Shown one piece after another: positions 46,489 to 55,960 of a stretch of DNA of 64,000 nucleotides. The notes beneath the pieces are model-generated. The model saw nothing but the letters and a program-made list of their open reading frames with translations. It had not been told where the DNA came from and did no database searches. The first letter of the stretch is position 1. The number at the start of each line of letters is the position of its first letter. Source of the stretch: Clostridium_I sp963725425 (lineage in GTDB: Bacteria > Bacillota > Clostridia > Clostridiales > Clostridiaceae); assembly GCA_963725425.1 (NCBI GenBank), contig CAVRYJ010000040.1, positions 434,001 through 498,000 on the forward strand. Reading direction: 5' to 3'. The position numbers and the translations under genes were made by a program.

Positions 46489-47856
46489 ATGAATGAAAAT
46501 GCAAAATATAAAATAATAAAAAAATTAGTAGATATTAATGGCAATAAGAGAAGAGCAGCTATAGAACTTAATTGCACTGTTAGACATATTAATAGAATGA
46601 TTATTGGCTATAAAGAAAAAGGAAAGAACTTTTTTATCCATGGAAACCGTGGCGTAAAACCTGCACACGCTTTACCAGATGCTACAAGACAAACTATTGT
46701 TGATTTATATCGCACAAAGTATGAAGACAGCAATCTGACTCATTTTTCAGAGCTATTAAAAGATTTTGAAGGAATTACAGTTTCATCAAACACTGTACGT
46801 TCCATCCTTTTACAGGAATTCATCCTGTCACCAAAGGCAAATCGTGTTACTAAAAAAGCTTTACAAGCAAAACTAATAGATATGGGAAAGTCTACAAAAT
46901 TGAAGGAAAAAGCTAGTATTATTCAGAGCTCCATTCTTGCTATTGAAGAAGCACATCCTAGGCGCCCGAGATGTGCATACTTTGGAGAAATGCTACAGAT
47001 GGATGCATCTGTTCATCTTTGGTTTGGTGAGTCCAAGAGCCAACTTCATATCGCTGTAGACGATTCTACCGGAGCTATTGTAGGCGCTTATTTTGATGCC
47101 CAAGAAACGCTAAATGGATATTATCATGTACTTGAGCAAATATTGAAAACCTACGGTATTCCATATATGTTTTACACCGATAGGCGTACAGTTTTTGAGT
47201 ATAAACAGAAAAGATCCCCTTCTATCGAAGAGGACACTTTCACTCAATTTGGCTATGCATGCAAACAACTTGGAATCGATATTAAAACCACCAGTATTCC
47301 ACAAGCTAAGGGACGAGTGGAACGAATGTTCCAAACACTGCAATCAAGACTCCCAATTGAATTGCGCTTAGCCGGAGTAGGCACACTTGAGCAAGCAAAT
47401 GAATTTTTAAACTCCTACATAAAAAAATTCAATGCTCAGTTTGCGCTACCATTAGATAATATCAAATCTGTATTTGAAACACAACCTAGTATTGAAAAAA
47501 TCAATTTAACTCTTGGTGTACTTGATGGTAGGAAAGTAGACAATGGGAGTTGTGTAAAATACAATAAAGGATATTATCTTCCTGTGGATGCTAAGGCTCA
47601 CCCTGTGTATTATCATAAAGGTACCTGCGGTATAGTAATAAAGGCGTTTAACAATGAGCTATATTTTTGTGTAAATGAAAAAGCTTATGCTCTTGAATTG
47701 CTTCCAGAGCATGTTCCCTCATCAAGGAACTTTGACCTTGCGGTGATCCCTAAGGCTCCTAAAAAACGCTACATACCACCGATGGATCACCCATGGAGGA
47801 AAGCATCATTTGAAGGGTACTGTAACAAACAGGCTCATCGCCAAAAGGAAGCATAG
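46489..47856 (+). CDS. ISNCY (IS1202 group) transposase
   Basis: DDE transposase of about 455 residues: N-terminal HTH (KLVDINGNKRRAAIELNCTV), a linker, and an rve-type catalytic core with the first Asp in LQMDASVHLWFG, the second in YTDRRTVFEY and the Glu in IPQAKGRVERMFQTLQ. The C-terminal beta region (YHKGTCGIVIKAFNNELYF) is typical of the group. Start placed at ATG 46489; a GTG at 46459 is also in frame. Looks intact. Confidence 0.9.
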   Translation: MNENAKYKIIKKLVDINGNKRRAAIELNCTVRHINRMIIGYKEKGKNFFIHGNRGVKPAHALPDATRQTIVDLYRTKYEDSNLTHFSELLKDFEGITVSSNTVRSILLQEFILSPKANRVTKKALQAKLIDMGKSTKLKEKASIIQSSILAIEEAHPRRPRCAYFGEMLQMDASVHLWFGESKSQLHIAVDDSTGAIVGAYFDAQETLNGYYHVLEQILKTYGIPYMFYTDRRTVFEYKQKRSPSIEEDTFTQFGYACKQLGIDIKTTSIPQAKGRVERMFQTLQSRLPIELRLAGVGTLEQANEFLNSYIKKFNAQFALPLDNIKSVFETQPSIEKINLTLGVLDGRKVDNGSCVKYNKGYYLPVDAKAHPVYYHKGTCGIVIKAFNNELYFCVNEKAYALELLPEHVPSSRNFDLAVIPKAPKKRYIPPMDHPWRKASFEGYCNKQAHRQKEA

Positions 47857-47947
47857 CATAAAAAAACTAAAAAAATCTTTTTACTTAAAAAAATTAAATT
47901 GTAAGATGTGTTTGCTATACCTAAAAATAAGGTTAAAAGCGTAACAA

Positions 47948-47969
47948 AGCACCAGCTATTGCTGGTGCT
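47948..47969 (+). terminator. Hairpin after the transposase gene
   Basis: AGCACCAGC/GCTGGTGCT 9-bp stem with a TATT loop, inside the element near its right end. It may stop transcription out of the insertion sequence. Confidence 0.7.
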
Positions 47970-48179
47970 AATAATTAAAACTTTTTGGGACATTTTCAAA
48001 TTCAGTTGACAGATATAAATAAGCGTATAATAAATTTGTTCTTTTTTAGACTTTATTATTAAGTTGCTTAAACAGGTTTTTATGAAAAAAGTTATATATT
48101 CAAAAATGTCGTCAATTTTATCAATGCTGAACTAGTTATCTATAAATAATCTATGGTAAGGATTGATCGGAATGTTCTT

Positions 48180-48207
48180 AAAAGGCGAATTATCAATATG
48201 CCTTTTT
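48180..48207 (+). terminator. Terminator-like hairpin between the IS and the RecG-like relic
   Basis: AAAAGGC/GCCTTTT stem followed by TTTATTTTTG. The rest of 47993-48246 shows no coding remnant. Confidence 0.55.
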
Positions 48208-48246
48208 TATTTTTGTAATTTATTGCGTCAAATTTAGGTTTTAGAC

Positions 48247-49315
48247 AGATATAATTTATAAAGTTGGTAGATTCAAAATAAAAGGTTTAACTCTAGCTGG
48301 TTTATTAATGTTTGGGAAGGGAAATATAATTAGAGATATATTACCTAATTTAGGCTTGGATTATAGAGAAGAAATAGATAATTTATCTGATACTAGATGG
48401 AATGACAGATTTACAATTGATGGCACTTGGGAAAATAATTTATATAATTTTTATTTTTCTGTTATGCCGAAGTTAATTGAAAATATAAAAGTACCATTTC
48501 AACTGGAAAATTTAGATAGAAAAGATGATACATCTGTGCACAAAGCAATAAGGGAAGCATTTATAAATTCGATGATACATTCTGATTATAATGTGCAAGG
48601 AACAATAAAGATAATTAAAGCAAAGATATGTATGAAATTGATAACCCTGGCAATTTGAAAATAGATAAAGAAAATATATTTAAAGGTGGTAACTCAAAAA
48701 GCAGAAACCCAAAATTACAATTAATGTTTAGAATGATAGGGTTGGGAGAAAATGCTGGATCTGGGTTTCCGACAATTTTGTCAGCGTGGAATGAACAACA
48801 TTGGAGAATACCTGAGCTAGAGGAAGATATGAAACTAAATCATGTTTGTTTGAAATTATGGATGGTTTCTATGATTCCAAGAGGAATGCTTAGATGAATT
48901 AAAAAAGATATATAGCAACAGTTTTAACAAACTTGGTAAAAATGAGGTTATGGCATTAGTTACAGCATTTTTAGAAGGTTCGGTTAGTAATTCGAGGTTG
49001 CAGTTAATGTGTGATGCTCATCCATATGATATTACTAAGATGTTACATCAATTAGCTGAAAGTAACTATTTAATTGTTGATGGATATGGAAAAGGGAAAA
49101 ATTACTACATTAATAATGATTTTTTAAATGATGAAGTAGAAATAGATACAACAGAGGATGAGATGAAGATTATTGAGTATATTAAACAAAAAGGGTTTAT
49201 TACGAATCAATTGTCGAGAGATCACCTTAGTTTTGGGAAAGATAAGAATATTGATTTGTTTAATAGTTTGCAAAAAAACAACTTGTATGTAAAGTGGGGT
49301 CAGGAAATAAAGTAA
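48247..49315 (+). pseudogene. RecG-like (AlbA_2/HATPase_c_4) ATP-binding protein, truncated and frameshifted
   Basis: Three consecutive frames form one protein: KGLTLAGLLMFGKGNIIRDI and VHKAIREAFINSMIHSDYNV; then MYEIDNPGNLKIDKENIFKG with GLGENAGSGFPTILSAW; then ECLDELKKIYSNSFNKLGKN and a C-terminal winged-helix part with YGKGKNYYINN. Shifts lie near 48630 (repaired by one A in a short A-run) and near 48885. The N-terminal AlbA_2 domain is missing. Such proteins are often accessory regulators or defence-linked. Confidence 0.72.
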
Positions 49316-49617
49316 AATATGTTTTATTAAAAACCAACAAATAACATAATATCTAAATCATCATTAGGACTATGAAATAATTGCAAGGTATTGCTGAAGG
49401 ACCAGCGAAGGACCAGCGAAAATGGTAATACAGAAGTGAGTTAGTTGCAAAGTATAATAAGAATAATTAATTTATTTATTTGTGTAACTAAAATATAATG
49501 TTGGCACTTTTGTTGGCAAAATTATATTTTTTTATTTTATGCAAGATTATTTAAAATGAGTATAGCCCAGTTATATCAGTAATTACATTGGTTTATTGAA
49601 TTTTATATTTTGATGCG
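49316..49617. other. Non-coding stretch with a short tandem repeat
   Basis: GAAGGACCAGC occurs twice in tandem (49396-49406, 49407-49417). Words GTTGGCA repeat near 49500-49515. No gene seen. Confidence 0.5.
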
Positions 49618-49634
49618 TTTTGATCAATATATTA

Positions 49635-49714
49635 GCTACGAACCAGTTGGTAATGGGTTCGTAGCCCTTCTGACGCACCACATAAACCCTGTGAATCAAA
49701 ACTTCACAGGGTTT
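49635..49714 (+). other. tRNA-like 3' end and terminator, possible attachment-site relic
   Basis: A perfect 10-bp hairpin (GCTACGAACC/GGTTCGTAGC, 49635-49665) contains a GGGTTCG T-arm-like word, followed by CTGACGCACCA ending at 49680 as in a mature tRNA 3' end. A strong rho-independent terminator follows at once: AAACCCTGTGAA/TTCACAGGGTTT (49684-49695 with 49703-49714) then TGATTTTTTTG. A full cloverleaf cannot be drawn. It may be a tRNA fragment left by integration or excision. Confidence 0.35.
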
Positions 49715-49734
49715 TGATTTTTTTGTAAGTTTGT

Positions 49735-49901
49735 AAAAAATACCGAGTTGTTGGCAAAAAGAATCCTGGTTATGTAGTTGGTATAAAACAATTGGGCGAA
49801 AAAGATTATACAATAAAGATTATAATAGTAGATTAAAGCCAAGCTTCCCAGCGGAAGTTACTGCTGATCAAATTGTAATGGAAGGCAGAACAACAAAATA
49901 A
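49735..49901 (+). pseudogene. Unidentified gene scrap
   Basis: Frames with protein-like text (VVGKKNPGYVVGIKQLGEKD, then SFPAEVTADQIVMEGRTTK ending at a TAA) suggest the end of a protein broken by a shift. I do not recognise the family. Confidence 0.3.
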
Positions 49902-49959
49902 ATATTACAAATTTTGCATTGAAATTTTTTAGATGAAATTGTGTTTAATTGGATAAATA

Positions 49960-49997
49960 TGGGGTTGTTGTACTAATTTCTTAGTACAACAACCCCA
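49960..49997 (-). terminator. Terminator of the superoxide dismutase gene
   Basis: Perfect 16-bp stem, TGGGGTTGTTGTACTA with its complement at 49982-49997, loop of 6, just past the dismutase stop on the minus strand. Confidence 0.85.
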
Positions 49998-50007
49998 TCC
50001 TAATTAA

Positions 50008-50655
50008 TTATTTATAAAAGCCTAAAGGACAATTAATGTATCTACTTGTATTCATAGATTTCATTGAGGATATATATTTTTGAAATCTTTGGTTCAAAAC
50101 TGCCCAGTTTATATTTTGAATAAATGTAGATATATATTTCTTTCTATCTGTTCCAAAATCCATGAAGTATGCATGTTCATAGACATCCATAATTAGTACT
50201 GGATAAGAAAGCCAAACAGCTCCAGTATCATGCAAATCACTTCCTATTATATGGAATTTATTATCAATTGAGTCAATAGAAACAATTGCCCATCCCCTCA
50301 TGGATAAGCCCACATTGGTAAGGAAAGAAATAAAATTGTCATAAGTAGAAAACTGCCTAGTTATAGCATCAAGTACAGGACCATAAGGAGTATTATTGCC
50401 ATTTGTCATGTTCTGAAAATAAAGATTGTGAAGTTTTGTGCCATTAAGTGCATATGTTTCACCTAGTTTCAGGCTGCGCATCTTTGAATAGGTTGGATTA
50501 CTATCGGTATAATTGTTTGGTATATAGGGAATGTTCCAAATTTCATTTAGTTTGTTTACGTAACCAACATATAACTTATAATGTTCATCCAGTTGTTTCA
50601 TAGAAATGCCTTTGACTGATTTAAAATCAAAAGTTTCAGGTTTTATATTGTACAT
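50008..50655 (-). CDS. Iron/manganese superoxide dismutase family protein
   Basis: About 215 residues. Candidate metal ligands are a His in LDEHYKLYVGYV, a His in NGTKLHNLYFQN, and the Asp and His in IMDVYEHAYFMDFG, in the usual order. The GWAIVSID and NWAVLNQRF segments also fit. It converts superoxide to peroxide and oxygen, useful for oxygen tolerance of an anaerobe. Sequence is clearly of the divergent clostridial type. ATG 50655 is preferred over TTG 50658 because it follows AAGGTGAT. Confidence 0.88.
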   Translation of the reverse strand: MYNIKPETFDFKSVKGISMKQLDEHYKLYVGYVNKLNEIWNIPYIPNNYTDSNPTYSKMRSLKLGETYALNGTKLHNLYFQNMTNGNNTPYGPVLDAITRQFSTYDNFISFLTNVGLSMRGWAIVSIDSIDNKFHIIGSDLHDTGAVWLSYPVLIMDVYEHAYFMDFGTDRKKYISTFIQNINWAVLNQRFQKYISSMKSMNTSRYINCPLGFYK

Positions 50656-50781
50656 CAAATCACCTTAATATAAATTATTATATACTATACTATGAAACAA
50701 CTATAATATAATTTACCATTAATAAATTATATGGTATTATGTTATATGAAATTAATATAAATAATGGGGGAGATGTATTTT

Positions 50782-51201
50782 ATGGACAATCCGCAAAAAC
50801 AAAAGATTGGTGCGGGAATAATAACAATTTCAATAATTACTTTGGTAATTAATGTTTTGCTACTAGTACTTCCAATATTTGCATTAATATTTAAAGACAA
50901 GTTAAATGCTCAGCTAATACAACAAGGAATAAATTCAACATATTCTTCGAATGAACTTATACCACTTATAATTATTGGAATACTTGAAATTATTTCGATA
51001 ATATTAATTCTATTAAGAAATACTATTGGTGTATTTTCCTATTTTATTATATGTATTGGGAATATAGTATATTCAATTGTACAATCAGGTTTTAAATCAG
51101 GTACATTAGCTACATTAATATTGCCAACACTTATGGCAATATTTATATGTCCCAAAATAAGAATTTTTAAGATAAAAAACAAGAAGAATAAAATGAGTTA
51201 A
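50782..51201 (+). CDS. Four-helix membrane protein of unknown function
   Basis: About 139 residues with four hydrophobic segments (about 12-38, 58-80, 84-103, 107-127) and a lysine-rich C-terminus (KIKNKKNKMS). ATG 50782 follows GGGGGAG at a good distance; an ATG at 50764 overlaps that site. Followed directly by a terminator, so it is monocistronic. No family recognised. Confidence 0.75.
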   Translation: MDNPQKQKIGAGIITISIITLVINVLLLVLPIFALIFKDKLNAQLIQQGINSTYSSNELIPLIIIGILEIISIILILLRNTIGVFSYFIICIGNIVYSIVQSGFKSGTLATLILPTLMAIFICPKIRIFKIKNKKNKMS

Positions 51202-51269
51202 AAAACAGTCTGTATGAAAATGAGAAAATTTATTAGGAATTTCTCATTAGTATTATACAGACTGTTTTT
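51201..51269 (+). terminator. Long terminator hairpin
   Basis: AAAAACAGTCTGTA (51201-51214) pairs with TACAGACTGTTTTT (51256-51269), with an inner AATGAGAAA/TTTCTCATT stem. Confidence 0.85.
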
Positions 51270-51392
51270 AATAGCTAATTATTAATTTTAACATTTTGTT
51301 AATTTAGGCATTTGTTGTATATATATGCTTTAAAAATATATGGTAATAATGTATTATAGTAATATTATGTACAAGAAAGGTAGTGGCAATAT

Positions 51393-53279
51393 ATGAATGC
51401 TGTAAGAAACATGAAAGCCATAAAAAAGCTGCAAATAATATTCAATAAATTAATAGTTTACAATTTAGATATTATATTTTTTTTAATTATAATCTCTATA
51501 AAAGAAATTAACTATAATAAATTAATCTCACCTTATTTCTTAGATTATAAAACCGCTATTATTTCATCTGTAATTGTAATTGGAAGTATTTCTTTATTAT
51601 TTAAAAACAAGAATCGAATAAAATATTTATATATAATGGACATACTGATAAGTATAATTGTTTTTGCGGACACATTATATTATAGGTATATCAAAGGTGC
51701 TATATCTATAGGAACAATGCGAAATGCAACAATGCTTGGAGACGTATCTTCTGGCGTTCAGAGTCTCCTAAAGTATTCAGATTTCTTTTATTTTGCGGAT
51801 ATAATTATCTTAATACCTATATTATTTTTATATAAAAGATCATCTAGAGTGGATACTTTTTTTTATAGAAGAATTATTATTTTTTTAATAGTATTCGGTA
51901 TAGGGGCTACAGGCGATGCACAATGTATTCATGCTTTAGATGTTGAACAACCTGGATTAATTCATACAATGTCTAATAAAATGTATTTGATAAGCAAAAT
52001 TGGCAATATTAATTTTCATGTGATAGATGCCTATAACGAAACATCTACAAAATTATCTAATTTGAAATCAGTTCCAGCTTCAAAGCAAAAGGAGATAAAA
52101 CAATATTTAGAAAAGAAAGATGCTACAAAAGGAACGATGTTAAAAGGTGCAGGGCAAGGTAAAAATTTAATTGTAATTCAGGTGGAAGCTCTTCAACAAT
52201 TCGTTATTGGTAAAAAGATTAATGGTGAGGAAATCACACCTAATTTAAACAGATGGCTTGACAAAAGTTTATACTTCAACAATTATTATTACCAAGCTGC
52301 AGCGGGAACTACTGCAGATGCTGAATTTTTATCACTAAATTCCTTATATCCTGCACCTACTGGTGCTGCATATGAGCTGTATCCAGGAGATACTTTTGAT
52401 TCCACTGCAAAACAATTTAATGATAAAGGATATTATACGGTAGCTTTAAATGGCTATGAAAATGGATTTTGGAATAGAAATGTAATGTATAAGGCTGAGA
52501 ATTTCAGCGATTATTATTCTGAAAAAAATTATAATGATGATGAACAGGTGGGACTTGGTTTAAGTGACAAGTCATTTCTAAATCAGACTTTACAAAAGCT
52601 GAAGACCTACAAAGAGCCTTATTATTCCTTTATGATTACTTTAAGTAGCCATATGCCTTATGATGATCAAAAAGGTTATGGTAATAATTTGAATCTTGGA
52701 AAATATAAGGGAAGTTATATTGGTAACTATATGAATGGAATTCATTATACGGATGCTCAGCTAGGTATGTTTTTGGACAAACTTGATAAGGAAGGAATTT
52801 TAAAGAATTCTATACTTGTACTTTATGGAGATCATTTTGCAATTCCTAAATATGAAGCTCAGGGTTTATATGACCTTCAAGGTATACAAAATGCCACTGA
52901 TTTGGATTGGGATAGCCTTCAAAAGGTACCAATGATGATCCATTTTCCAAATGACCAGAACAAGGGTGTTGATAGCCTGACTGCAGGGCAGATAGATCTC
53001 TATCCAACCATTGCTAATATTTTTAATCTAGATAAAAAATATATGTTTGGAACAGATTTATTAAATACTAACACTAATGTTGTATCCTTTAGAGATAGCT
53101 CGTTCACAGATGGTACTGCTTTTTATGTAGCTGATACAGATACATATTATGATATTAAATCTGGGAAAAAAATACCCTCAACAAATAGTCTTGAAAATGA
53201 AAAAAAAGATACTAGTAAACAGTTAGAATATAATGATGAAATTTTAAATCATAATCTTATAAAAAATTTTGCAAAATGA
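51393..53279 (+). CDS. LtaS-type sulfatase (lipoteichoic acid synthase family)
   Basis: 628 residues: five N-terminal membrane helices (to about residue 180), a linker and an extracytoplasmic sulfatase-fold domain. NLIVIQVEALQQF marks the first metal site (Glu), YYYQAAAGTTADAEFLSLNS the threonine nucleophile, GYENGFWNRNVMY a substrate-binding region and LYGDHFAIPKYEA the last metal ligands. The family polymerises glycerol phosphate from phosphatidylglycerol. Start ATG 51393 after AAAGGTAG. Target polymer here is inferred from the family. Confidence 0.93.
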   Translation: MNAVRNMKAIKKLQIIFNKLIVYNLDIIFFLIIISIKEINYNKLISPYFLDYKTAIISSVIVIGSISLLFKNKNRIKYLYIMDILISIIVFADTLYYRYIKGAISIGTMRNATMLGDVSSGVQSLLKYSDFFYFADIIILIPILFLYKRSSRVDTFFYRRIIIFLIVFGIGATGDAQCIHALDVEQPGLIHTMSNKMYLISKIGNINFHVIDAYNETSTKLSNLKSVPASKQKEIKQYLEKKDATKGTMLKGAGQGKNLIVIQVEALQQFVIGKKINGEEITPNLNRWLDKSLYFNNYYYQAAAGTTADAEFLSLNSLYPAPTGAAYELYPGDTFDSTAKQFNDKGYYTVALNGYENGFWNRNVMYKAENFSDYYSEKNYNDDEQVGLGLSDKSFLNQTLQKLKTYKEPYYSFMITLSSHMPYDDQKGYGNNLNLGKYKGSYIGNYMNGIHYTDAQLGMFLDKLDKEGILKNSILVLYGDHFAIPKYEAQGLYDLQGIQNATDLDWDSLQKVPMMIHFPNDQNKGVDSLTAGQIDLYPTIANIFNLDKKYMFGTDLLNTNTNVVSFRDSSFTDGTAFYVADTDTYYDIKSGKKIPSTNSLENEKKDTSKQLEYNDEILNHNLIKNFAK

Positions 53280-53357
53280 TTACAAAATTTATATTGTTTT
53301 ATATGATATAATTGGTATATAAAAGTTTGTTATAGGTTTTTTTAGGAGGTAATGTTC

Positions 53358-53690
53358 ATGATATTTGAAAAATTGTTATTATTTGCAATCTTAATTTATA
53401 TTTTGATTTGTGGTATTGAGTTTTTGCTGTGTAGAACGCCAACTATAAGTAATGGATTATACAAGATAATCTTTGTGGGTAATATAAAAGGTAATGTGTT
53501 TTATAGAAGAGCTGTAGGAATAAGTTTTATTTGTTTAGCGCTTTTTGGATTAGCAGTTATTGTATTGATTACTTTGCATGGTGAACTCACAAAAACGGAT
53601 CATATTTTTGTTTATACATGTTTTGTTATTGAGGCGATTGATGTATTTTATCTAAATAAAATACGGTATGATTACATAACTAAAAAATAA
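53358..53690 (+). CDS. Small membrane protein of unknown function
   Basis: About 110 residues with three hydrophobic segments (about 5-25, 52-75, 86-102). Of ATGs at 53352 and 53358 the second is chosen: AGGAGGT ends one base before the first but seven bases before the second. It follows the LtaS-like gene by 78 bases on the same strand. Family not recognised. Confidence 0.72.
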   Translation: MIFEKLLLFAILIYILICGIEFLLCRTPTISNGLYKIIFVGNIKGNVFYRRAVGISFICLALFGLAVIVLITLHGELTKTDHIFVYTCFVIEAIDVFYLNKIRYDYITKK

Positions 53691-53867
53691 ACTCGCATTT
53701 TTAATTTATCCCATGACTACCATCCGTAACACTCCTATATTGAATTAAGTGGGAAAAAAAGAAAAGTAGAAAAGTAGAGAACCCAAGCTTTGATTGGTGC
53801 TAGTCACTTAGTAGTTTCATCAATCGCTTTCTCTTTAGAGTATAACGGCTGCTTGTCTCTGGATAGC

Positions 53868-53918
53868 GATTTCTAAGTTTCAGATTGAGAAAAAAACTTC
53901 ACCTGAAACTTAGAAATC
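53868..53918 (-). terminator. Terminator of the Ser-rich protein gene
   Basis: GATTTCTAAGTTTCAG with its complement at 53903-53918, a 16-bp perfect stem, just past the stop of the gene at 53940 on the minus strand. Confidence 0.82.
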
Positions 53919-53939
53919 TATTTATTATATATGTTTGTA

Positions 53940-54287
53940 TTAAGCCGTAACATCAATTATGTTTGATGAAGTTGAACTAGTGCTTGATGAACTGCTAGTT
54001 TCTGCTTGTGTTATTTCACTTTCAATTGTTTGCAGTTGGGCTTGTAATGTTTTAATTTGAGCTTGTTTAGTTTTTTCATCTCCACCGCTGCTATTAGCTT
54101 GTTGTATTTGTGCTTGAATTTTTGCCTTCTGACTTTCTAAGGCAGCAGTGTTTGAAGTACTGCTACTTGAACTGCTTGAACTAGTACTTTTACTAGCACT
54201 TTTACTAGCACTTGATTTGCTACTTGTAACAGTTGATTTAGCTAAATTTGATAATGCTGAATTTGATGAAATAGATGAAATACTCAT
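53940..54287 (-). CDS. FlxA-like Ser-rich coiled-coil protein
   Basis: 115 residues. Residues 1-48 and 96-110 are mostly Ser and Thr; between them lies a coiled coil (LESQKAKIQAQIQQANSSGG, KTLQAQLQTIESEITQAE) like the FlxA-like family. FlxA is linked to flagellar regulation in enterobacteria, but the role in clostridia is unknown. Start after AGGAGGTAAC. It ends in a strong terminator. Confidence 0.8.
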   Translation of the reverse strand: MSISSISSNSALSNLAKSTVTSSKSSASKSASKSTSSSSSSSSTSNTAALESQKAKIQAQIQQANSSGGDEKTKQAQIKTLQAQLQTIESEITQAETSSSSSTSSTSSNIIDVTA

Positions 54288-54783
54288 TTTGTTACCTCCT
54301 AAAATTTTAATTTTATATATTGTTCAAAACTATTATAAATTGTAATTGTGGTATAAATATGTTATTTGTAATTATTTAACTAAATAATAGCAATAAACAT
54401 GTGATATACCATAACATCTGTTTATGTACTTTTGTACCATAAGATTCTTGATATTTTTCTTTAATTGCACTAATATTTACTAAAATGCAAGGCAAAAAAA
54501 TAGCATATGGAATTAACCAAATGCTTATTTGTATTTTAAGAGGGGGTAATCTCTATAATTATATATTAATCTATAATTATGGCAATGCTATGAAAATATT
54601 GAATACTATTTGTAAATAGTTCATTTAATAATTTTCTAATACATAAAATCCATTTGCAAATTACAATAATAATTTTTAAAAATCACCAAATTTTAAAAAG
54701 TGTTAGCTTGGAAACGATTTTATTGACAATATCTACATAATTGTTGTGGTGCAATCATATAATATGTATTGGGAGTGGTTTGT
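54288..54783. other. Long non-coding leader
   Basis: Divergent region between the FlxA-like gene and the antitoxin gene. Very AT-rich, with no coding remnant. A GGGAGTGG ribosome site lies at 54768-54775. Confidence 0.4.
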
Positions 54784-55020
54784 ATGTTAATAAATACTCA
54801 TAAAATGATTTCTATATCTGAAGCTAAAGAAAATTTTTCTAAAATAGCAAAGATAGTTGATAAAGAAAAAGCATTAATAATAATGAAAAATAATAAACCT
54901 AAATATGTTATTTTAGATTTTGAACAATTCAGTAGGGAAGCTACCTTAGATGAGGATGAGTTAGATACTATTGCGGATAAAATTCTAAAGGAAAATATGC
55001 TAGCATTTAAAAAATACTAA
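54784..55020 (+). CDS. Phd/YefM-type antitoxin, no toxin partner visible
   Basis: 78 residues with the Phd/YefM N-terminal fold: MISISEAKENFSKIAKIVDK and ALIIMKNNKPKYVILDFEQF, then an acidic C-terminal tail that would bind a toxin. ATG 54784 follows GGGAGTGG; a GTG-side extension (54769) is less likely. Antitoxins of this family normally precede a RelE, Doc or YoeB toxin gene, but none follows here, only decayed sugar-gene scraps. Confidence 0.85.
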   Translation: MLINTHKMISISEAKENFSKIAKIVDKEKALIIMKNNKPKYVILDFEQFSREATLDEDELDTIADKILKENMLAFKKY

Positions 55021-55112
55021 AATAAAACACATTTTAGGGACAACCCGCATATGTTTCACAAGTTAAAGTTAAGGAGAATTTGCCGTGAGACAAAATAAAT
55101 AATGGAAATCAC

Positions 55113-55145
55113 TAAGATAGGTGAATTTTCAACTCACCTATCTTA
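55113..55145 (+). terminator. Terminator-like hairpin after the antitoxin
   Basis: TAAGATAGGTGA/TCACCTATCTTA 12-bp stem with a 9-base loop, without a T tract. Confidence 0.5.
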
Positions 55146-55326
55146 AGATAAGACAGTAACCTCGTCAAAGGCTAAGAAATCTACTGAAAAATGTGGATTC
55201 CACCATTCTGATTTAAAATGTTAAGTAGTTTATGGTCATCAATTAGTTATCGTTATGTTATTGTTTGATACTCTCGTTTTACCATATACTATGACAATAT
55301 ACGATAAAGGAAATGAGAGTGAAATC

Positions 55327-55466
55327 CAAATGGTAGTTGAGTTTATAAAGTTCTTTTGTAAAGAGGTGTTGTTTTTTAGAAAAAATACAAAGTCCTTGCC
55401 AAAAGACATAATAGAAGCAAGTCGTATAGATGGATTAAATGAATTCCAAATATTTACGAAAATATA
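55327..55466 (+). pseudogene. ABC sugar permease scrap (EAA motif)
   Basis: LPKDIIEASRIDGLNEFQIF and the following TKIYM form the EAA loop that contacts the ATPase in MalG-type sugar permeases; RKNTKSLPK before it fits too. Membrane helices on both sides are missing. It runs directly into a beta-galactosidase scrap. Confidence 0.65.
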
Positions 55467-55752
55467 TATGCATACAATGTATCTGATTATGCGGTACCAC
55501 AAGAAAGTGGAAATCATATAGGTGTAAGGTGGGCCCAAATAAAAGATCAAAGTGGGTTTGGAATTGAGTTTTTGAGTAAAGATGAACCTTTTGAACTTGG
55601 AGTATCACCATATACAGCATTTGAATTACAAAATGCAATTCACCATTGAGTTACCAAAAGTAAATTATACAGTAATAACTATAGCTGGAGAACAGATGGG
55701 CGTTGGTGGTGTCGATAGTTGGGGTGCACCAGTACATAAAGAATATACTATC
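55467..55752 (+). pseudogene. Beta-galactosidase (LacZ-type) C-terminal scrap
   Basis: Reads YAVPQESGNHIGVRWAQIKD, FELGVSPYTAFELQNAIHH, then after a shift near 55648 ELPKVNYTVITIAGEQMGVG and VDSWGAPVHKEYTI. These are hallmark segments of the last LacZ domain (PQExGNHxxVRW; QMGVGGDDSWGA). About 95 codons survive in two frames. Confidence 0.75.
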
Positions 55753-55960
55753 ATTACTATATTATATATTAATGTACTATATTTTGTATATAATAATATT
55801 ATAATATACTTGGATTATATTCACCATTAATTAGGAAGAACAATACAAGATAAATGAAGAGCTGGTAATTCTTTATGGGATTTTAAAGATCTAGAATGAT
55901 AAATTTATAGTAATATGTATAGGGTACTAGAAATATAAAATAAATCAAGGATGAGATGGT

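Larger units (their letters stand above)
46410..47992 (+). mobile_element. IS1202-type (ISNCY) insertion sequence, apparently complete
   Basis: A 12-bp perfect terminal inverted repeat, TGTCCCAAAAAG at 46410-46421 and its complement at 47981-47992, encloses one long transposase gene and its terminator. Element length is about 1.58 kb. No clear target duplication could be seen by eye. Confidence 0.82.
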
